A stretch of 56,285 nt of DNA from Oscillatoriales cyanobacterium (GCA_004293365.1 RDYN01000037.1:1-56285), one strand, 5' to 3'; numbered from the stretch's first letter, positions 37,687-47,690 are shown. Translations and numbers: made by a program. The notes: generated by a model not told the origin, from the sequence alone.

Positions 37687-37980
37687 ATGCAAAACTTAAC
37701 TCAATTAACTCAGCTTGAATTAGTGCTCCTTGCATTGGTAGCGAGAGGTCAAGGAAAGTGGAGTTGGTACGAACTCGCAAAGCAACTTTCTTATCGAGAT
37801 GTACCGCGAGAACCTGACATGATGGTTGTCTTAAAAAAACTGGCTGCTGATGGCTTAGTTAAACGATATATCGAAACAGGTTCGTGGCGCGACAGATGGG
37901 AATTGACGGCCCAAGGATCGATTTTGATGACAGACGCAACCGTTTATGAACTCACTACTTTATCCGAATATGAAGTTTAA
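37687..37980 (+). CDS. Small winged-helix-like protein
   Basis: 97 residues with a helix-turn-helix-like first half (QLELVLLALVARGQGKWSWY, then ELAKQL) and a wing-like second half (LKKLAADGLVKRYIETGSWR, WELTAQG). The pattern of a helix pair followed by a LTxxG wing resembles PadR/MarR-like small regulators. Ends in an 11-bp overlap with the next gene's start, implying translational coupling. Could be the regulator of this cluster; no target known. Confidence 0.6.
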   Translation: MQNLTQLTQLELVLLALVARGQGKWSWYELAKQLSYRDVPREPDMMVVLKKLAADGLVKRYIETGSWRDRWELTAQGSILMTDATVYELTTLSEYEV

Positions 37981-38203
37981 CTTACCAACCAAATTTGTAG
38001 TTTGCATTAACGATCGAGACTATCAAGCATCCTTGGAAGTCCGAAAAATCTATCGCATCATACCCGATAATCGCGCTGCGGAACATCAATTTATCCGAGT
38101 TATTGATGAATCCGGCGAAGATTATTTGTACCCAGTCGCATATTTCGTGCCGATAGAATTGCCGAAAGCTGTAGAATTAGGTGGGCTGGGGGCGGGTTTA
38201 TGA
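37970..38203 (+). CDS. Small conserved protein, copy 2 of the duplicated pair
   Basis: 77 residues from the ATG at 37970, aligned to copy 1 (NLPTKFVVC against NLETQFVVC); an ATG eight codons earlier is possible. Most residues are identical to copy 1 across the core, and so is most of the DNA, but the C terminus diverges after LPKAVE into GGLGAGL. This indicates a recent duplication of this gene alone, with the tail altered by the junction. Confidence 0.75.
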   Translation: MKFNLPTKFVVCINDRDYQASLEVRKIYRIIPDNRAAEHQFIRVIDESGEDYLYPVAYFVPIELPKAVELGGLGAGL

Positions 38204-38257
38204 AATTTTGCGTTTTGTCCGATAATTTTTGGCGAACCCGCCGCTACAAACTGCTGT

Positions 38258-39280
38258 TCATCCAACCGCAGCATCTAACCACGTAATTAAATCCTCTTCA
38301 CTTGTAAAATCCAATAAAGCTTCTCCCAAATCGTCTAACTGTGCCGCAGATAACCCCTGGATGCGAGTTTGAACTTCCATTGTAACATCACCTACCCGCC
38401 GCACAATCTGACGCATAATTAATCCTATTTCCCCCTCAATTTTACCCCTTTCGATTCCCTGTTCAATTCCTTGTTCAATTCCTTGTTGTATTCCCTGTTC
38501 AATCCCTTGTTGAAGTCCTTGTTGTATTCCTTGTTGTATTCCTTGTTGTATTCCCCTTTGAATACCAATCTCTATCCCTTTTGTCACAGAACCTAGTTGG
38601 TCTTGGATAAACATTTCTCGCTTGTCTACATCATTTAATTCGTCGAGGGTCAAATTTGCTCGGTTGGCAATTCCCATGGCGGTATTAATCTCTGCAACTG
38701 ACCCCAAGGTCTCTGGTACTACTTCCAATGAGGGTGCGTTTTTCATGAAGTAAATCCATTTTTCGGGCAGGGTTTCGAGTTCATTCAATTCTTTTTTGAA
38801 TTTGGGTAACTCGACAAACACTAATTTGATTTCGCAGTTGGGATAGACGAATTTTTCTTCGGTTTCTGTGAATTCAAAGTGGGAAATTAGTTTGTCGCTG
38901 TTTTCAAATAAGATGAAGTCGGTGATGGTTAATGCAATGACTGGTTTTAATCTTAAATAACCTTCTCCGGCTTTGAGTTGAGTTGAATAGGTTTTGGCGG
39001 CGTTGTACACGACTCGTTTTTCAAAGGCGGCTACGTTGAGTACCTGCATTTCGACTATTACGGTTTTGTTTCCGGTAATCTTGGCTTTGACATCTAGGTA
39101 GGTGTCTTTTAATCCTGTGATGCTTCCGGCTGAATAAGGGTCAATTATTTCTATTTCTTCGATTGTGGATTCTCCGTTATACAGCATTGCATTTAGGAAG
39201 CTGATTAAAATTTCTGGATGTTCTGAAGATGCGAAGATTTTTTTGAATGCAAAGTCTGTTTTGGGGCTGATGAAACGCAT
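38258..39280 (-). CDS. Rpn-family recombination-promoting nuclease / PD-(D/E)XK transposase-like protein
   Basis: 340 residues. The N-terminal MRFISPKTDFAFKKIFASSEHPEIL block and the VIVEMQVLN-type PD-(D/E)XK core (about residues 75-90, D-x(n)-E-x-Q) mark the Rpn/YhgA family, which cleaves DNA and promotes recA-independent recombination in E. coli. The C-terminal part has a period-4 (GIQQ)n / (GIEQ)n tract (about 235-275), normal for this family. Start ATG at 39280. Such genes are mobile by context, but I see no terminal inverted repeats here. Confidence 0.85.
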   Translation of the reverse strand: MRFISPKTDFAFKKIFASSEHPEILISFLNAMLYNGESTIEEIEIIDPYSAGSITGLKDTYLDVKAKITGNKTVIVEMQVLNVAAFEKRVVYNAAKTYSTQLKAGEGYLRLKPVIALTITDFILFENSDKLISHFEFTETEEKFVYPNCEIKLVFVELPKFKKELNELETLPEKWIYFMKNAPSLEVVPETLGSVAEINTAMGIANRANLTLDELNDVDKREMFIQDQLGSVTKGIEIGIQRGIQQGIQQGIQQGLQQGIEQGIQQGIEQGIEQGIERGKIEGEIGLIMRQIVRRVGDVTMEVQTRIQGLSAAQLDDLGEALLDFTSEEDLITWLDAAVG

Positions 39281-39401
39281 ATATTTTATAATTTTTTGTG
39301 AACCGCAGAGGGCGCAGAGGACACAGAGGAATAAAAAGAGTAAAGATGAGGAATTAGGGCGGGTATGGACACCGCCCTAATAAATTATTTAAGTTCAGCT
39401 A
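39281..39401. repeat. AACCGCAGAGGGCGCAGAGG repeat upstream of the Rpn gene
   Basis: About 39300-39330 carries the dispersed AACCGCAGAGG(A/G)CGCAGAGG repeat, opposite in orientation to the copy at 31441-31472. Nothing else identified. Confidence 0.7.
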
Positions 39402-39767
39402 TTAGCCTGTGGCTTGAGTTGTTGTTACAGGTGACATAACTAGCTTTCCAGTTATATCCATTGTGGCCAGTTTCAACACTTCGTTAAATGCTAAACCCCG
39501 AATTTTGAGTTCCCACCGAATGCCTTTTGCTTTCATCCGCTTGGCTTTTCGCATATCGACATCCGCAGCTTTTTGATGCAGCAGCAAATATTTCATTGCT
39601 GCTGTGGCTTCTACTTTTGTGGGATATGCAATGTAGGTGATAAATCCGCCTTCCCAATGGTTGGCGTTGCGGATGCTGCTGATAGTCGCTACTCTCGGAC
39701 TAAATCGGTTCCAGTATAGGTCGCTGTAGCCGATCGCCTGTGTGTTCGCTTGGAGTTGATTTGCCAT
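39402..39767 (-). CDS. Hypothetical protein
   Basis: 121 residues, no family recognised. Central basic stretch DMRKAKRMKAKGIRWELKIRG (residues ~74-94) and a hydrophobic/aromatic N-terminal half (YWNRFSPRVATISSIRN). No membrane segment, signal peptide or Cys motif. The downstream ~370 bp contains only repeats, so it is monocistronic. Codon use and an ATG-initiated open frame support a real gene. Confidence 0.5.
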   Translation of the reverse strand: MANQLQANTQAIGYSDLYWNRFSPRVATISSIRNANHWEGGFITYIAYPTKVEATAAMKYLLLHQKAADVDMRKAKRMKAKGIRWELKIRGLAFNEVLKLATMDITGKLVMSPVTTTQATG

Positions 39768-40139
39768 TTGACTTAACTCCCATAACCTTGTGTGCGGGGT
39801 TGGCAGTACCGTTTTGGTTTTGCTATTTATATTATAGCAAATTAATGCGGAATGGGAATGGGAATTTGGGATTTTTTAATATCCGTTTGCGATCCTAATT
39901 TACGAAATTTTTGTTACAGTTTTTGACCTGATATTATGCTATGTCAATTATTTGTACAATGGTTTGATTGTTGGGAATGCAAATCCTCAATAAGAAGGAC
40001 TAAAGTCCTCACTACGAACCAATTTCTCTGTCAATTATTTGTACAATGGTTTGATTGTTGGGAATGCAAATCCTCGGGAAGAAGGACTAATGCAAATCCT
40101 CGGGAAGAAGGACTAAAGTCCTCACTACGAACCAATTGC
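39768..40139. other. Spacer with a duplicated block and TTTGTAGTGAGGAC-family half elements
   Basis: A direct duplication, TCAATTATTTGTACAATGGT plus following sequence, appears near 39945 and again near 40033. Each copy runs into GAAGGACTAAAGTCCTCACT ending ACGAACC. A shorter echo of the middle lies at 40083-40110. No gene. Confidence 0.7.
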
Positions 40140-43100
40140 TTAAAATCTTAATTCGTATTCGGCGGTGACTCGATTGTCTCCTTGGAAATTGGTGGAACCT
40201 CTGAGCAATATTTTGTCGTTTAAACGATACCGCACGTTGAATTCTGTTGGCTGATTTGCTGACAATACTCGAATGATTGATGCTGAAAGATTGCGCGTGA
40301 TGTCGGCCCCAACTTCTAAGCCTATACCGAGGGAACCTGCACCGGATGCGGCCGATGAACTGGAGGTGGCTGTTTGTCCTTCGTTTCCTCTAATTCGTGT
40401 CGGAAATAACCTAAATTCGCTCAATCCTGTGGCGTTGGTAACGACTGATTGCAGGTTGTTGAATAATCCGGCACCGGCTAAATTGGCGATCGCCAGCGTA
40501 CTGTCTCCCTGTCCTAATGTTTGCACGAAACTGCCGCCTAATAGCGCTACAATCTCTGTGGACGATCGACTCGGAGAACTCCTCAACTCCAGATTTTCGG
40601 CCAACCCAGAGGCTTTACCCTTGACTAGCGCTTGAATTCGCACACTCCGCACGCTACCGAAACTTGTCGGTTCGTCGGCTATTTCAGAGGCGACAGATGT
40701 TCCCGGAGTGCGAAACCGCGAGACTTCTTGTACCGATGTTGCTAATCTCACGTCCAATGTCGGATCGAGTCCTTGTGTTGGTACAAAGGTAGCTGTTTGT
40801 GGATATCCTTTGTCAAGCTTAAACTGCGTTGTAAACAAATTCACCGAGCCCGAAGTCAGCCGAATCGTACCCGCAGGGCGAATATCGTCTAAAGTTCCAT
40901 TCACCGTCAAAGCCCCTGTCGCCTGAAAATTCAATATCGGTGCACTCGTTACCCGCACTCCCCGGCCCAATTTTAGTTGCAAATCGTTTAATCCAACTTC
41001 AAAGGAAGGGGAAGCGGAAGTCGCAGTCGGAGTCGCAGGAGAAGTAGAAACCTCAGTCGGAGTCGTAGGGGAAGATGTCGCAGGGGGGGAATCGGAAGAA
41101 ACTAACTTAGTTCCGCCACCGGCGCTGGGGAGAAATACTTCGCCGTCGTACAGTTCAATGTTACCGCTCAACTGCGGCCGCAAAGCTGTTCCGGTTGCTT
41201 GAACTTGACCGACTGCGCCGCCGCGATACAATCCTCTGAGATTCAATCCCAGTTTATCTAGATTGACGGCCAAAGGATTCGCTGCATCGACATCGCCCTC
41301 CGCAAAGGGTACAGATAATGGAATCACGCCCTGGGCTACAACTTCCCCTTTACTCAATTGTCCCCGAATTTGTTCTACCCGAATTCGATCGCCCTCAAAG
41401 CGCACTGCCCCAGTCAGCCCTGTAATCGGTTCTGGGAAAGCCCGCGCCCGGACGGTTGCATTTTCAAAATTGGCGATTCCTTCCGCTACAGGCTGTTGCA
41501 GCGTCCCTCCGACGCGAATTTGTACCTGTCCCTTGCCGTTCACCCAGGCAACTTGGGGAGTCAAGACATTAATAACTGCCAAACCTTCATTCTGCAAATT
41601 TGCCCTGAAATCTATTTGATTGTTGTCGGGTTTTACAGAAGCAAACGGTAACTCAAAAGGCAAACTTCCCTGCACTTCAATTGGTTCGGTTTGAGTCACC
41701 AAAGCGCTACCGCCAAAGTTGACCCGGGCGTTGCTGTAACTGAAACTGCTGTCGGCTTTTTTGATCGGTTCTCCGTTTAGCGTTCCGTCAAGCAAACTTA
41801 ATTCGCCGGTGGCTTGCGGATTTTCTAAACTTCCGGCTAAGTTTGCCCGCAAATTTAAGTTTCCGGTTACGTCCACAAAGGGCAATTCGATTAGTTTTGC
41901 TAACTCTTCCACGGGTACATTTTCTACCCGCAACTGCCCGGATTGAGCTTTTTGCCCGAGTTGTCCCGAAAACCCGATCGCACTTTTGCCCGATCGAATT
42001 TCCAGAGGCAAAACAGTTAAAATCCCGTCCTGAAAACTGCCCTCAATGCTGAACTGTTCGGCGACATATTTTCCCCACTGCCAATTATCGCCTTTGACGT
42101 TAAATTGAGCTTGCACGCCTGTTCGGAGAGAACCTGCGACTGCAATTTCGCCTCCAAAAGTTCCCTGCAATTGAGATAAAACCGGCAATTTTTCTGATTG
42201 TTTCACAGCCTGTTGTTGCTGCAAGATTACTTCGATTTCTGCCAAGCGGCGCAACTGTTCGATTAACGGGGCTTCCGGTTCTCCGACTGCTACAGTTTGC
42301 ACGTCGCCGCTGTTACCGTAAACGGGAGGTTTTAAGCCTCGGGCTAAATCTCCTAAATTGAAATACTGCAAAGCTGCTAAAACTTGCTGCAAATTCCCCT
42401 GCTGGATGTTAACTTTCCCGGCAAATTCGGGATTGGCGCCTGCTTTGACGTTGCCGGAAATGGAGTATTGACCGGTACCTTGGCGGAAAATGCCGTTTGT
42501 GAGAGTGGCGCTGCCGTTAGCATAGCTGAATTCGGCTTGGAAACTGTCACCTTTAATGTAGCCGATCGCTGGTTGGGCGATCGCAATTTGTCCGTTGGCT
42601 TGCAAAGTCGCTGGATTTAACGGCATCTTCCAACCGGGCACGTTGACTTGTCCCGAAACAGTACCGGTTATCGGCCCCAAACCTGCTTCTTTTCCCGGTG
42701 AGAGATTCAACGCAGCCAGGGGGAAATCGCTTAAATTAACTCGCAAAGTTTCGCCCTCAGCTTGGCCGCGGGCTACTGATTCCCCGCGTTTAACTAAAAA
42801 AGATGTCGGCAAAAACGACTGATTTAAAGCGACTTCGATTTTGTCTTGGACGCCAGCCAAACGCAAATCTACACTTTTATCCGAACTCGCAGTCACTTTC
42901 CCCGCCAGTACCGAGTCAAAAGCGACTTCATTTACTGCTAAATTCCGCACTTCCACGTCGCCAACTAAACTCAGGGCGGCGAGGGTTCCGGTGAGGCGCC
43001 CCGTGAAATCGACATTGCCGCGCACAGGCTGATTTTTCTCTGAAGCATTTTTGACACCAATTGGTGTCAAAAATGCCAACTGTTCTGCTGGCAAGGCTTC

Positions 43101-46100
43101 CAGGTTAAAATTGGAGAGTTTTACATCCAAATCTAGATTGGAAATTGAGGGTAATCCTTTCCCAGCCAACTCAACGCCGACAAATCCGCTGGCTGTCAAA
43201 CCCCGAGTTGCAGCTTGTTCTACTTCTATCCGTTTGCCGTCCCAATTAAATATGGCATCAAAAGGTTGTTTGAGAAACGGCAATTCTGAGATGCGGAAAC
43301 TGCCGCCGGCGCGAACAGTTTGCGCCGAAGCAGCAGCAATCGGGCCGGATAAATTGACATTCCCGTTAAACAGTCCTCGCAGTAAGGGGAGATTTTGGGC
43401 TTGGGAAACTAAACCTCCGGCTTGCAAGCTTTGGCGCTGGGCTTCAAAGGCTTTCTGGAAGCGACTTAGGGCGATTTGGTCGCCTTCTATTGACGCGCGC
43501 CAATTCCCCGATTGCGCGCTACCTGTGGCGCTGACAATTCCGCCGCCGTTGGCTAGTCGAATTTGTCCGTCGCCGTTGGCTGTGATGCCGTTGGCTGTGA
43601 GATTATCTGTATTTCCCACAATTCGGAGTTTGCCATCGAGGGTTCCGGCAATTTCTCGCGGTAAATTGGTTGTTAGCAAACCTGTTTGTTTGAGGGTTTG
43701 TTCTAAGTTGCTGACTGTAACTCCGTTGGTTTCCAGCAATGCTTCTAAGTTGCCGTTTTCTAATTTTGCCGCAGTATCGATCGCCCCGAGCCGATCGACC
43801 AAAATTCGTCCTTCCCCGCTAGCACGAATTCCTTTAGCTGTCAAGTTATCCAAACTGCCCGATGCTTGGTATTGGCCGTTAACTCTGCCGTCAAATCCTT
43901 TAGGTAAAGTCGCCGTGAGAGTAAACAGTTGGAGGTTGCGGACTGTTTGTTCTAAGCGACTGAGAATAACTCGATCGAGATCCGCGACAGCTTGCCATTG
44001 TCCAGCATCTAATTTTCCCTTAAAATCAACCGTACCGTCGGCAATATTTAATTTACCGCTGCTGTTGACAGCTATATCGGCTGATTTGTCAAGACTTCCC
44101 GCTGCTTGAATTTGATTCGATATTTGACCGTCAAGGGATTTTAGATTTTGGATTTTGGATTTTAGATTGCTATATTGTTCTTGCTTTTCGGGATTGAATG
44201 CGGAAGCCGCATCTAACAGCGGCAATCCTAAATTTACCAGGCTGCTGAGGTCAGTGCGATCGGTTTCTGCGGTTCCTTGCCAATTTCCCGCTGCCAATTC
44301 TCCTTTAAAATTGACATTGCTGCCACCGAGATTTAGTTTGCCGCTACCGTTGAGATTAATTGCGCTAGCCGTCAAATTGTCAAGACTTCCCGAAGCGGTA
44401 AATTGACTCGATAACTGGCCGTCGATCGATTTTAGATTTTGGATTTTGGATTTTAGATTGGCAGGTTGCTGATTTTCGGGATTGAAGGCGGAAGCTACAT
44501 CTAACAGTGGTAGTGTTAAATCTACCAGGCGGCTGAGGTCAGTGCGATCGGTTTGTGCGGTTGCTTGCCAGTTTCCGTCTGTCAATTCTGCTTTGAGATT
44601 GACACTGCTGTCGGCAATATTGAGTTTACCGTTGGTGCTAAGATTGATTGCGCTAGCGGTTAAATTGTCAACATTTCCCGCAGCTTGAAATTCTCCGGCT
44701 AGCTGGCCGTCCAACGATTTTAGATTTTGGATTTTGGATTTTAGATTGTCGAGATTTGCGGCGGGTGATGTGTTATAATTTGATGTGGCTAAGAACGGCA
44801 AGCCAATATCAATTAAGCGATTGAGAGCAACTTTTTCGGTTTTGCCGGAAGCTTGCCAGCGGCCGGATTCTAGTTTGCCATTAACATCAACTATACTGTC
44901 AGCAACATTTAGCGTTCCTTTGCCGCTAGCATAAATACCATTTAAACTCAAATCGTCCAGAGTTCCCGCTGCTTCGGCGGTGCCGCTGAACAAACCTGCT
45001 AATTCAGGAGGTAAATTAAGTCCGGGAATCAGTGGCTGCAAACTTTTCAATGCCACGCGATCGCCCTTTAGTATAGCTTCCCACTGACGGTCTTGGATCG
45101 CCGCATCCACATTCACCGCAGCATCGCCAATTTTGACAACCGTATTTTGCAAATCCGCCGTATTACCTCCGGCGCGAATTTCGCCACTAGCCGGAAAAGT
45201 CCCTTGCAGTGCTTGCCATTGAGCTCGGGCTTGGATATTATTTAACGGCCCGAAAACTTGAGCTTTGGCGGACACACTACCAATTTTAACAGCAGCGGGA
45301 ATCGGGAGAGCGTAAATTTGGGCGATCGCATCTCCCGGCAGATTTTCCGCTTGCAAATCGAACACCAAACCCGATCGCGAATTCTCACTTCCCAAGGCGA
45401 GATCTACTTCACCTTTCCCGCTAATTTTACCGCCCGCCGCCGGCACCACTAAGATATCGCTCAAAGTCAAAGCTAAAGAGGACAACGGCACAGTTGACGG
45501 TGGAGAATTCGGCGCTGGAGTTTGAGCGATTCTCCCGCGTTCTAGTTTGAAATTAGTGCTAATATTGTTTAATTGCAGGCGATCGACCGTAGCGGGTTTG
45601 GTCGAGGCGATCGCACCTGCCAGCACTGGATTTGCAACGGTTCCAGTCAGCTTAGCATCCGCCTTCACTTCTGTGGCAACTGCGATCGGCAACACGACTT
45701 TCTGCCCTAACTCTGTCTCCACCGCACTGATAATATTTGCCACGGCTACCGGTTGCACGTTAGTTATCAGATTGAAACTCGCTTGTTCGGTATTAAAATT
45801 AGCTCCAGTGGCAACTGTTCCTGCTATTTGAACTGGAATTAAACCGTAATTAGCTGTGAGACTATCGACAATTAAATTAGTTCCCTGAAACCGCAATTGA
45901 CCGCTACCATTTTGGACAATCTGTTTCAGCGGATTGATATTTGCTTGCACTCCTGCAAAACTCGCCGTTCCTGTAATTCCAGATAATTTATTGTCTCGCA
46001 CTTGCACAGTTAAATTGCTATTTGCCAGACCTTTTTGTAGAGAAATGCCGGAAAGTTTCAGCAAGCGGGCGAGGTCTGACAAAGGTAAGTTTTGCGATTG

Positions 46101-46787
46101 CAGCAGCACGTTAGTTTGAGCCGCAGGCAATAGAGAATCAGCCTTGACTGCAAAATTGTCATTATTGGTAAACTGACCGTTAAGTTCGTAGAGAACGCGC
46201 TGATTTTGCTCGCGAAATAAAGCGCTGCCATTTTTGAGACTTACAGAAATTGGCGCCGAAGTTTTTTGTCCGACTGCGGGACTAGGCACTAAAACTGCAC
46301 CGGCATTTTCAACTCGAATTGCTTCAATTTCAGTTTTAAATAAACCCGCAGGTTTTTTGTCCTGGGTGGGAATATTAACCCAGCGGCCTTCTGCATCCTG
46401 TTCGATATAAGCGCTGGGTTTAACTAAGGTAATATCTAGTTTGAGAGTGCGGTTGAACAGCAGCGGCAAAATTGAAAATTTCACTTCCACTGCTTCTGCA
46501 GAAGCGTAATCGGGATCGATCGCAGTTGTCGGTACGCTCGATCGACCAAACCGCAAACCGATCGGAGAAAATCGCTCCAAAGGTCCGATTTCCACTGGCC
46601 GCTTCAGTGTCTGACTGACCTCAGAGGCCACAATCGGAGCTAATTTTTTCTGCACCCACTCCCGTGCGGCCACCGCCCCAACCAGGCCGAGAATGCCCGC
46701 TCCCGTACCGCTAAGCAGCAGGATACGCCACCAGCGGCGTCCTGGACGGGGTGCGAGTTGTTTTTTGTCATCGTCGGAGTTAGTCAT
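40140..46787 (-). CDS. tamB: TamB-like translocation/assembly protein (DUF490)
   Basis: 2215 residues. A single N-terminal membrane anchor (about 17-45, ILLLSGTGAGILGLVGAVA) is followed by a very long beta-rich, AsmA/TamB-like bridge and a C-terminal DUF490-type domain (about 1750-2215: SGSVNLFTTQFKLDKGYPQT, ending VRYRLNDKILLRGSTNFQGD). TamB-like proteins span the periplasm and help move lipids or assemble outer-membrane proteins. The bridge contains four tandem modules of about 97 residues (about 630-1000: LNIADSxV...GxWQA...DLSRL). Three of these carry NLKSKIQNLKS, encoded by the TTTTAGA heptamer tract seen in spacers. No omp85/tamA is adjacent. Confidence 0.9.
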   Translation of the reverse strand: MTNSDDDKKQLAPRPGRRWWRILLLSGTGAGILGLVGAVAAREWVQKKLAPIVASEVSQTLKRPVEIGPLERFSPIGLRFGRSSVPTTAIDPDYASAEAVEVKFSILPLLFNRTLKLDITLVKPSAYIEQDAEGRWVNIPTQDKKPAGLFKTEIEAIRVENAGAVLVPSPAVGQKTSAPISVSLKNGSALFREQNQRVLYELNGQFTNNDNFAVKADSLLPAAQTNVLLQSQNLPLSDLARLLKLSGISLQKGLANSNLTVQVRDNKLSGITGTASFAGVQANINPLKQIVQNGSGQLRFQGTNLIVDSLTANYGLIPVQIAGTVATGANFNTEQASFNLITNVQPVAVANIISAVETELGQKVVLPIAVATEVKADAKLTGTVANPVLAGAIASTKPATVDRLQLNNISTNFKLERGRIAQTPAPNSPPSTVPLSSLALTLSDILVVPAAGGKISGKGEVDLALGSENSRSGLVFDLQAENLPGDAIAQIYALPIPAAVKIGSVSAKAQVFGPLNNIQARAQWQALQGTFPASGEIRAGGNTADLQNTVVKIGDAAVNVDAAIQDRQWEAILKGDRVALKSLQPLIPGLNLPPELAGLFSGTAEAAGTLDDLSLNGIYASGKGTLNVADSIVDVNGKLESGRWQASGKTEKVALNRLIDIGLPFLATSNYNTSPAANLDNLKSKIQNLKSLDGQLAGEFQAAGNVDNLTASAINLSTNGKLNIADSSVNLKAELTDGNWQATAQTDRTDLSRLVDLTLPLLDVASAFNPENQQPANLKSKIQNLKSIDGQLSSQFTASGSLDNLTASAINLNGSGKLNLGGSNVNFKGELAAGNWQGTAETDRTDLSSLVNLGLPLLDAASAFNPEKQEQYSNLKSKIQNLKSLDGQISNQIQAAGSLDKSADIAVNSSGKLNIADGTVDFKGKLDAGQWQAVADLDRVILSRLEQTVRNLQLFTLTATLPKGFDGRVNGQYQASGSLDNLTAKGIRASGEGRILVDRLGAIDTAAKLENGNLEALLETNGVTVSNLEQTLKQTGLLTTNLPREIAGTLDGKLRIVGNTDNLTANGITANGDGQIRLANGGGIVSATGSAQSGNWRASIEGDQIALSRFQKAFEAQRQSLQAGGLVSQAQNLPLLRGLFNGNVNLSGPIAAASAQTVRAGGSFRISELPFLKQPFDAIFNWDGKRIEVEQAATRGLTASGFVGVELAGKGLPSISNLDLDVKLSNFNLEALPAEQLAFLTPIGVKNASEKNQPVRGNVDFTGRLTGTLAALSLVGDVEVRNLAVNEVAFDSVLAGKVTASSDKSVDLRLAGVQDKIEVALNQSFLPTSFLVKRGESVARGQAEGETLRVNLSDFPLAALNLSPGKEAGLGPITGTVSGQVNVPGWKMPLNPATLQANGQIAIAQPAIGYIKGDSFQAEFSYANGSATLTNGIFRQGTGQYSISGNVKAGANPEFAGKVNIQQGNLQQVLAALQYFNLGDLARGLKPPVYGNSGDVQTVAVGEPEAPLIEQLRRLAEIEVILQQQQAVKQSEKLPVLSQLQGTFGGEIAVAGSLRTGVQAQFNVKGDNWQWGKYVAEQFSIEGSFQDGILTVLPLEIRSGKSAIGFSGQLGQKAQSGQLRVENVPVEELAKLIELPFVDVTGNLNLRANLAGSLENPQATGELSLLDGTLNGEPIKKADSSFSYSNARVNFGGSALVTQTEPIEVQGSLPFELPFASVKPDNNQIDFRANLQNEGLAVINVLTPQVAWVNGKGQVQIRVGGTLQQPVAEGIANFENATVRARAFPEPITGLTGAVRFEGDRIRVEQIRGQLSKGEVVAQGVIPLSVPFAEGDVDAANPLAVNLDKLGLNLRGLYRGGAVGQVQATGTALRPQLSGNIELYDGEVFLPSAGGGTKLVSSDSPPATSSPTTPTEVSTSPATPTATSASPSFEVGLNDLQLKLGRGVRVTSAPILNFQATGALTVNGTLDDIRPAGTIRLTSGSVNLFTTQFKLDKGYPQTATFVPTQGLDPTLDVRLATSVQEVSRFRTPGTSVASEIADEPTSFGSVRSVRIQALVKGKASGLAENLELRSSPSRSSTEIVALLGGSFVQTLGQGDSTLAIANLAGAGLFNNLQSVVTNATGLSEFRLFPTRIRGNEGQTATSSSSAASGAGSLGIGLEVGADITRNLSASIIRVLSANQPTEFNVRYRLNDKILLRGSTNFQGDNRVTAEYELRF
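44137..44748. repeat. Three in-frame TTTTAGA/TTTTGGA heptamer tracts inside tamB
   Basis: Tracts of about 32 bp at 44137-44169, 44429-44460 and 44715-44748, about 290 bp apart, each within one copy of a repeated module. Outside genes the same tract occurs near 778-804, 9562-9631 and 47128-47243. Confidence 0.9.
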
Positions 46788-47297
46788 GGGTGTTTCTCAA
46801 AGCTTGTGAGAATTCAGGAATTGAGGACATCAGTCGATTTGAGAGAGGAAGTTCGGCAACGGATTATGTAGCGGATGTAACAGATGTAACGGATGTAACG
46901 GAGCTCACGCAGAAGGAAGAATCAATAAAAGTTCACGTTTGGCCAATGCGAGAACGTCCTAACCGTCTTCGTGGTGCTATATAACTTTTTTTGATTCGAT
47001 CGCGCGGTTTCTGTCTTTGCTAGACTCATAACTGAGCTTGGAAGTGCCGATCGCACAATCAAACTTCAATATTCACCCCCTCCCATGTCGCACAGACTCC
47101 AGAAATCTTTACTAAACTTAATCTAAAATCGTCACACCTCGTACAACCGACAGTCAATCTAAAATCTAAAATCTACAATCTAAAATCGCCACACCTCGTA
47201 CAACCGACAGTCAATCTAAAATCTAAAATCTAAAATTTAAAATTGCCCGATCGCTTCTAAGATAAAAAAACGGTGGTTAAGAAGGTCTTTAAAACTT
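46788..47297. other. Repeat-rich spacer between tamB and the DUF3110 gene
   Basis: Holds the GGAAGTTCGGCAACGGATTA element with GTAACGGAT iterations at 46852-46905. A direct duplication of about 65 bp (CACACCTCGTACAACCGACA plus TCTAAAA heptamers) lies at about 47128-47243. The short frame at 46790-46984 is mostly the repeat and I do not call it. Confidence 0.75.
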
Positions 47298-47684
47298 ATG
47301 CGAGTGTTCGTCTTACTCTTCAATGCCCGCACCGAGAATGAGGGAATTCACACCATTCAACTCGGCGATCGCAACAAAGTTCTGATGTTTGAGTCAGAAG
47401 ACGACGCCACACGCTTTGGCGTGATGTTGGAAGCTCAGGATTTCCCGGAACCCGCTGTCGAGGCGATCGACGATGAAGAAATTAAGGAGTTCTGCGATAG
47501 TGTTGATTATGATTGGGAACTGGTGCCGGCGGGCGCGCTAGCGATTCCGCCAGAAGACAATGTAGCACAGACTCAGTGGCAGGCCGAGGGGCAGTCGCAA
47601 CCGGAGTCACAGCCGGAGTCGGATTCTGAGGTTTCTCAAGACGAACTCGATTCTATGCGCCGCCGACTCGAAGGACTTTTGTAA
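47298..47684 (+). CDS. DUF3110 domain protein
   Basis: 128 residues. DUF3110 (about 1-95) is a short alpha/beta fold found almost only in cyanobacteria and plastids: MRVFVLLFNARTENEGIHTI, VLMFESEDDATRFGVMLEAQ, and the acidic VEAIDDEEIKEFC. The second half is a Gln/Glu/Ser/Pro-rich acidic tail. Cytoplasmic by lack of signal. Function of the family unknown. Start ATG at 47298; heptamer-like GGAAGAAG sequences follow the stop. Confidence 0.88.
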   Translation: MRVFVLLFNARTENEGIHTIQLGDRNKVLMFESEDDATRFGVMLEAQDFPEPAVEAIDDEEIKEFCDSVDYDWELVPAGALAIPPEDNVAQTQWQAEGQSQPESQPESDSEVSQDELDSMRRRLEGLL

Positions 47685-47690
47685 TCACGA

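Noticed and set aside
38258..39280. Insertion sequence around the Rpn-family gene
   Set aside because: No terminal inverted repeats or target duplications seen at its edges; Rpn-family genes are usually stand-alone.
46790..46984. 64-codon frame upstream of tamB
   Set aside because: Much of it is the GTAACGGAT repeat element; no ribosome-binding site or family pattern.
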